Shown: one piece after another, positions 55,742 to 64,000 of the stretch
Numbering within the stretch: position 1 is the first letter of the stretch
Layout: each line of letters starts with the position of its first letter
Source of the DNA: Pagrus major
Lineage: Eukaryota > Chordata > Actinopteri > Spariformes > Sparidae
DNA length: 64,000 nucleotides
Assembly: GCF_040436345.1 (NCBI RefSeq)
Contig: NC_133235.1
Location: 23,212,660 to 23,276,659, forward strand
Direction of reading: 5' to 3'
Position numbers and translations under genes: made by a program
The notes under the pieces: model-generated
What the model was told of the DNA's origin: nothing
The model's database searches: none
Seen by the model: the letters and a program-made list of their open reading frames with translations, nothing else

Positions 55742-56396
55742 ATTTTACAGAAGCCCTAAAGGGCCATGCATTCATACATTTTATTTCCTCTGTTTTCCTG
55801 TGATAATGACTTAATTTCATTTGTTTTCTCGAGATCTCGAGTTATTATCTCGAAATAACAACTGCTGTTTTCTCGAGATAACGAAACTTTGTTTTCCTTT
55901 GTTTTCTTTTCCTTGAGAAAACAAAATGATAGTGTAGTATATTAAATCATTGCAGGAAACATCATTCAGTGTAGCAATGTCAGAGGAGCAGGAGCATATC
56001 GATCACAGCGTCACATATCTTTTCAATCAAGGCCTGACACAGGCTGAAATAGCATTATGCCTTGCTATTACAGATAATATACACATTAGTGTGTGTAATC
56101 TAAAAAGACGGCTAGCAAGGCGCAATCTAAGTGAGCCTGATGTCGTCGTTAACTACATAGCTGACCAGCTACGAGGTCCCGGGCGTCTCCATAATCTCAG
56201 GCCTATCATATCACAGTCATTATCTCGAGATCTCGAATTAATTATATTGTTATCTCGGGAAAACAAAGTTTCGTTATTTCGAGATAATAACTCGAGATCT
56301 CGAGAAAACAAATGAAATTAACTCGTTATCACGGGAAAACAGAGGAAATAAAATGTATGAGTGCATGGCCCTTTAGGGCTTCCGTAGAATTTTACA
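55742..56396 (+). mobile_element. Internally deleted DNA transposon with long TIRs and a transposase-like fragment
   Basis: Long inverted arms: left from GAAGCCCTAAAGGGCCATGC (55750) through TCATTTGTTTTCTCGAGATC, right ending GCATGGCCCTTTAGGGCTTC near 56382, with only a few mismatches over about 110 bases. The palindrome CTCGAGATCTCGAG is in both arms. ATTTTACA stands immediately outside at 55742-55749 and again at 56389-56396, a possible 8-bp target duplication. The left arm seems to lack about six terminal bases present on the right. Between the arms is an open frame starting at 55950. Confidence 0.75.
55950..56315 (+). pseudogene. Truncated transposase-like reading frame inside the TIR element
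   Basis: 121 codons. The first 85 or so look like real protein, with YLFNQGLTQAEIALCLA, then ISVCNLKRRLARRNL and YIADQLRGPGRLH. This pattern, a short helix-turn-helix-like unit before RG-GRLHG, resembles the N-terminal part of integrase-type proteins I recall from fish and invertebrate genomes. After that the frame simply reads into the right inverted arm (SRDLELIILLSRENK), so the catalytic part is deleted. The family name is not asserted. It is probably inactive. Confidence 0.5.
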
Positions 56397-57840
56397 AGGT
56401 GTTAAGCAATATGTTTTTTTGTTTGTTTGTTTTTTCACTCTTTATTGACTAAAGGAGGTTTGATCTTTCCAACCACAGGGTCTACTGGAAAAAGTTTATA
56501 TTTGAAGAGTGCCGATGTGTGTCCTTCATCAAATCAGTCAAAGTATGAGCATTGGTACATTCAACAGAAATGTTGTACTCTGCTGTGCACCTCATTTAAC
56601 TCACTCAACTCATGGTTAATAGATAGGTAATTATCGACCATAGAAATAATGAGAGTTTTAAATTAGGCCCTATTTTCATAATCCAGTAATCTGACAATGA
56701 TTCCTTCACTAATCAGTTCATATTTTTCTTTTGAATATTTTCAGAGCCCTTTAATTCAGTCAAGTCTAATCCAATGCCCTGTTTGTTATTTGTATAGCTG
56801 AAACAAGACTACCCTCTATAAGGACATAGTTAAATCCGCTAGATCTGGATTTTTATTTAAATGTTGAAAAGTGCCCTATCTCACAATGTTAAAGAAAGTG
56901 AGAAAAAATTGCTGGATCCACCCCTTTATCCAGATCTGCACCAAAAGCAAACAGGGTCTATTCTGGGCCGAGACCCGTTCTCCATCTGAGTTTAGTGGAA
57001 ACCTGTTGACAAACCGACAAAACAAACAGACACAGGTAAAAATAATAACTAATAAATATTTATTGTTCCAACAAACAGTCCCAAACACACAGATATTGAG
57101 TTAAAAATCACATATGACTAAAAAAAATCAAGGGCCCAAAGTTCATTTTTGCCGTGGAGCCCGACAGCAGGTTTGTCTGGCCATGCCGACAGCTTCAGTC
57201 AAGAATGTGTTTGTCTATTGCAAAAGCACGATACAGATTTAATCCATGTACTTAGTGATAAATATATGTTGGAATGCATCTCTTATCATGACGAGTTACC
57301 TCTCACAGTACTTGTTATTGATCGCTACACTCCAGGAGTTTTTCAGCAAAGCTGTTTGATCATACTGTTTGTGGCACTGGAGGATACTTTGATAATATTG
57401 TCACTTTATATACTTTTCTACTACTGTGTACTTACTTTTTTAAGTGATATTCACAAATTATAAGACCATGTCTAAAAGTATGGAGAAAAATAAGGAATGA
57501 ATCAGGAAAAATAAAGTGATAAATAAATGATATTATCGTAGATAGATCATAGATACAATAAAATAAGGAAGAATATACACAATATGCAAAGTGAATTATA
57601 AATAAACTAATTAATGTGAAACTAAGATTTTCTTTTGTATTTTGTTTTTGTATATTTCACCTTTTCTCAATTTCTCTTTTTATTTCCTCATTTTCTATTT
57701 ACTTACTTATTCTTTTATCTACTCCTCTTTTTAATCACTCATTTTCTTCTTATTCTTTTATAGACTAATTATCTCTTTTTATGGCACTCATTTGACTCCA
57801 TACAAACAATTCACAATTACAAAAGCAAACCGTACAGTCA
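56397..57840. other. eif4g1 / transferrin spacer, nothing recognised
   Basis: AT-rich intergenic sequence, with TTTT/ATTT-rich stretches around 57600-57780. No exon, RNA gene or nameable repeat is seen. Confidence 0.5.
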
Positions 57841-57863
57841 ACACAGAAGAGCGTTAAAAAGGC

Positions 57864-58026
57864 TTTATTTGAGAAAAGTCAGGCATGTGTTTGCAATACT
57901 AAACATTGATCCAATAACACAGGTAATGTAACATTACGTTTCAACAGCATGAAAATAACTACAATAGGAGATGATTGGTCACGGAATAGTTGATTTGTAG
58001 GTTCTGGTAATGATGTGTTTTTTATT
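57864..58026 (-). terminator. Transferrin 3' UTR with two AATAAA signals
   Basis: On the minus strand AATAAA occurs at 58026-58021 and 57869-57864, about 145 and 300 bases after the stop. Either could be used. Confidence 0.55.
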
Positions 58027-58169
58027 TGTTGGTTGCGATCCTAAAAACTTCTACAACAAGATCAGAAAGAAAACACACAAGGCGATTTTTGCGTCGAGCG
58101 TGGGAAGTGTAGGTAGGGTGCTTGAATTACTGAGGACAGAATGAGGCACCACGTGGTCAATGGTCGCCA

Positions 58170-63622
<5,453 letters not shown>

Positions 63623-63879
63623 CTGCAAGAAACAAAAAAGCAGGGCAGAGGCAAAGATTTGAGAAATACTGAGGTTTTAAAAATGTTTCTGTTTATTATT
63701 TGGATTTTTCACATTTCTGACGTGAAGGTGTAAAAGCTGCTTCAGATAACATCAACGTTGGGTGTGGAAATATTAAATGCAGTTATTTTTGTTGGCCTTA
63801 AAGTAGTCAAATTTGAATATTATGGGAATAAAAATACTGAAATCAGCCTATAAAACAGCCTCTATGGAAATATGCTTAT

Positions 63880-64000
63880 TTTCTTTCTTTCTAAGAGTTT
63901 GATGAGAAGATTTATACCAACCCTTAAGTCTAATATGAAGCTACAGCCAGCAGCCATTTAGCTTAGCTTAGCTTCACAAATGGTAACACAGGGAAGCAGC
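63880..64000. repeat. Partial AGCTTAGCTTAGC fish repeat at window end
   Basis: GAGTTTGATGAGAAGATTTA, then AATATGAAGCTACAGCCAGC and ATTTAGCTTAGCTTAGC: a common fish repeat cut by the window edge. Related pieces are at about 1395-1500 and 59600-60030. Confidence 0.6.

Overview
The window is vertebrate nuclear DNA, almost certainly from a teleost fish. Every gene is split by GT-AG introns. The proteins are recognisable vertebrate orthologues. The introns and spacers hold dispersed repeats typical of fish genomes: a tRNA-derived SINE, TTAA-flanked short DNA elements, and 'TACTTGAGTAAATGTACT' type repeats. There is no bacterial, plasmid or CRISPR content.

Layout. (1) 38-18702, plus strand: the 3' 21 coding exons of clcn2 (ClC-2 chloride channel), whose 5' end lies off the left edge. 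(2) 18703-24730: clcn2 3' flank and a repeat-rich convergent spacer. (3) 24731-27777, minus strand: fam131a, four coding exons, 316 residues. (4) 27778-36193: fam131a upstream sequence, several repeats, then the eif4g1 3' flank. (5) 36194-53153, minus strand: complete eif4g1, the cap-complex scaffold, 31 core coding exons and about 1735 residues, plus one further predicted in-frame cassette exon. Its 5' UTR and promoter reach to about 55250. (6) 55250-58170: spacer holding a deleted DNA transposon with a fragment of coding sequence. (7) 58170-63622, minus strand: the last 13 coding exons of a transferrin gene, whose 5' part lies off the right edge.

The order and orientation eif4g1 - fam131a (same strand) - clcn2 (opposite strand) is the one I recall for human 3q27, so this is a conserved synteny block. 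Transferrin beside eif4g1 is not part of the human block.

The genes do not form one pathway: chloride conductance, an uncharacterised acidic FAM131 protein, translation initiation and iron transport. The more unusual points are an RG-rich in-frame cassette exon and two short in-frame exons (21 and 33 nt) in the eif4g1 5' coding region, an acidic repeat-bearing C-terminal extension of ClC-2, low-complexity expansions in eIF4G1, and several nested transposon insertions. Exon borders were placed by eye from splice signals, reading-frame phase and recalled human proteins. All reported coding joins keep phase.
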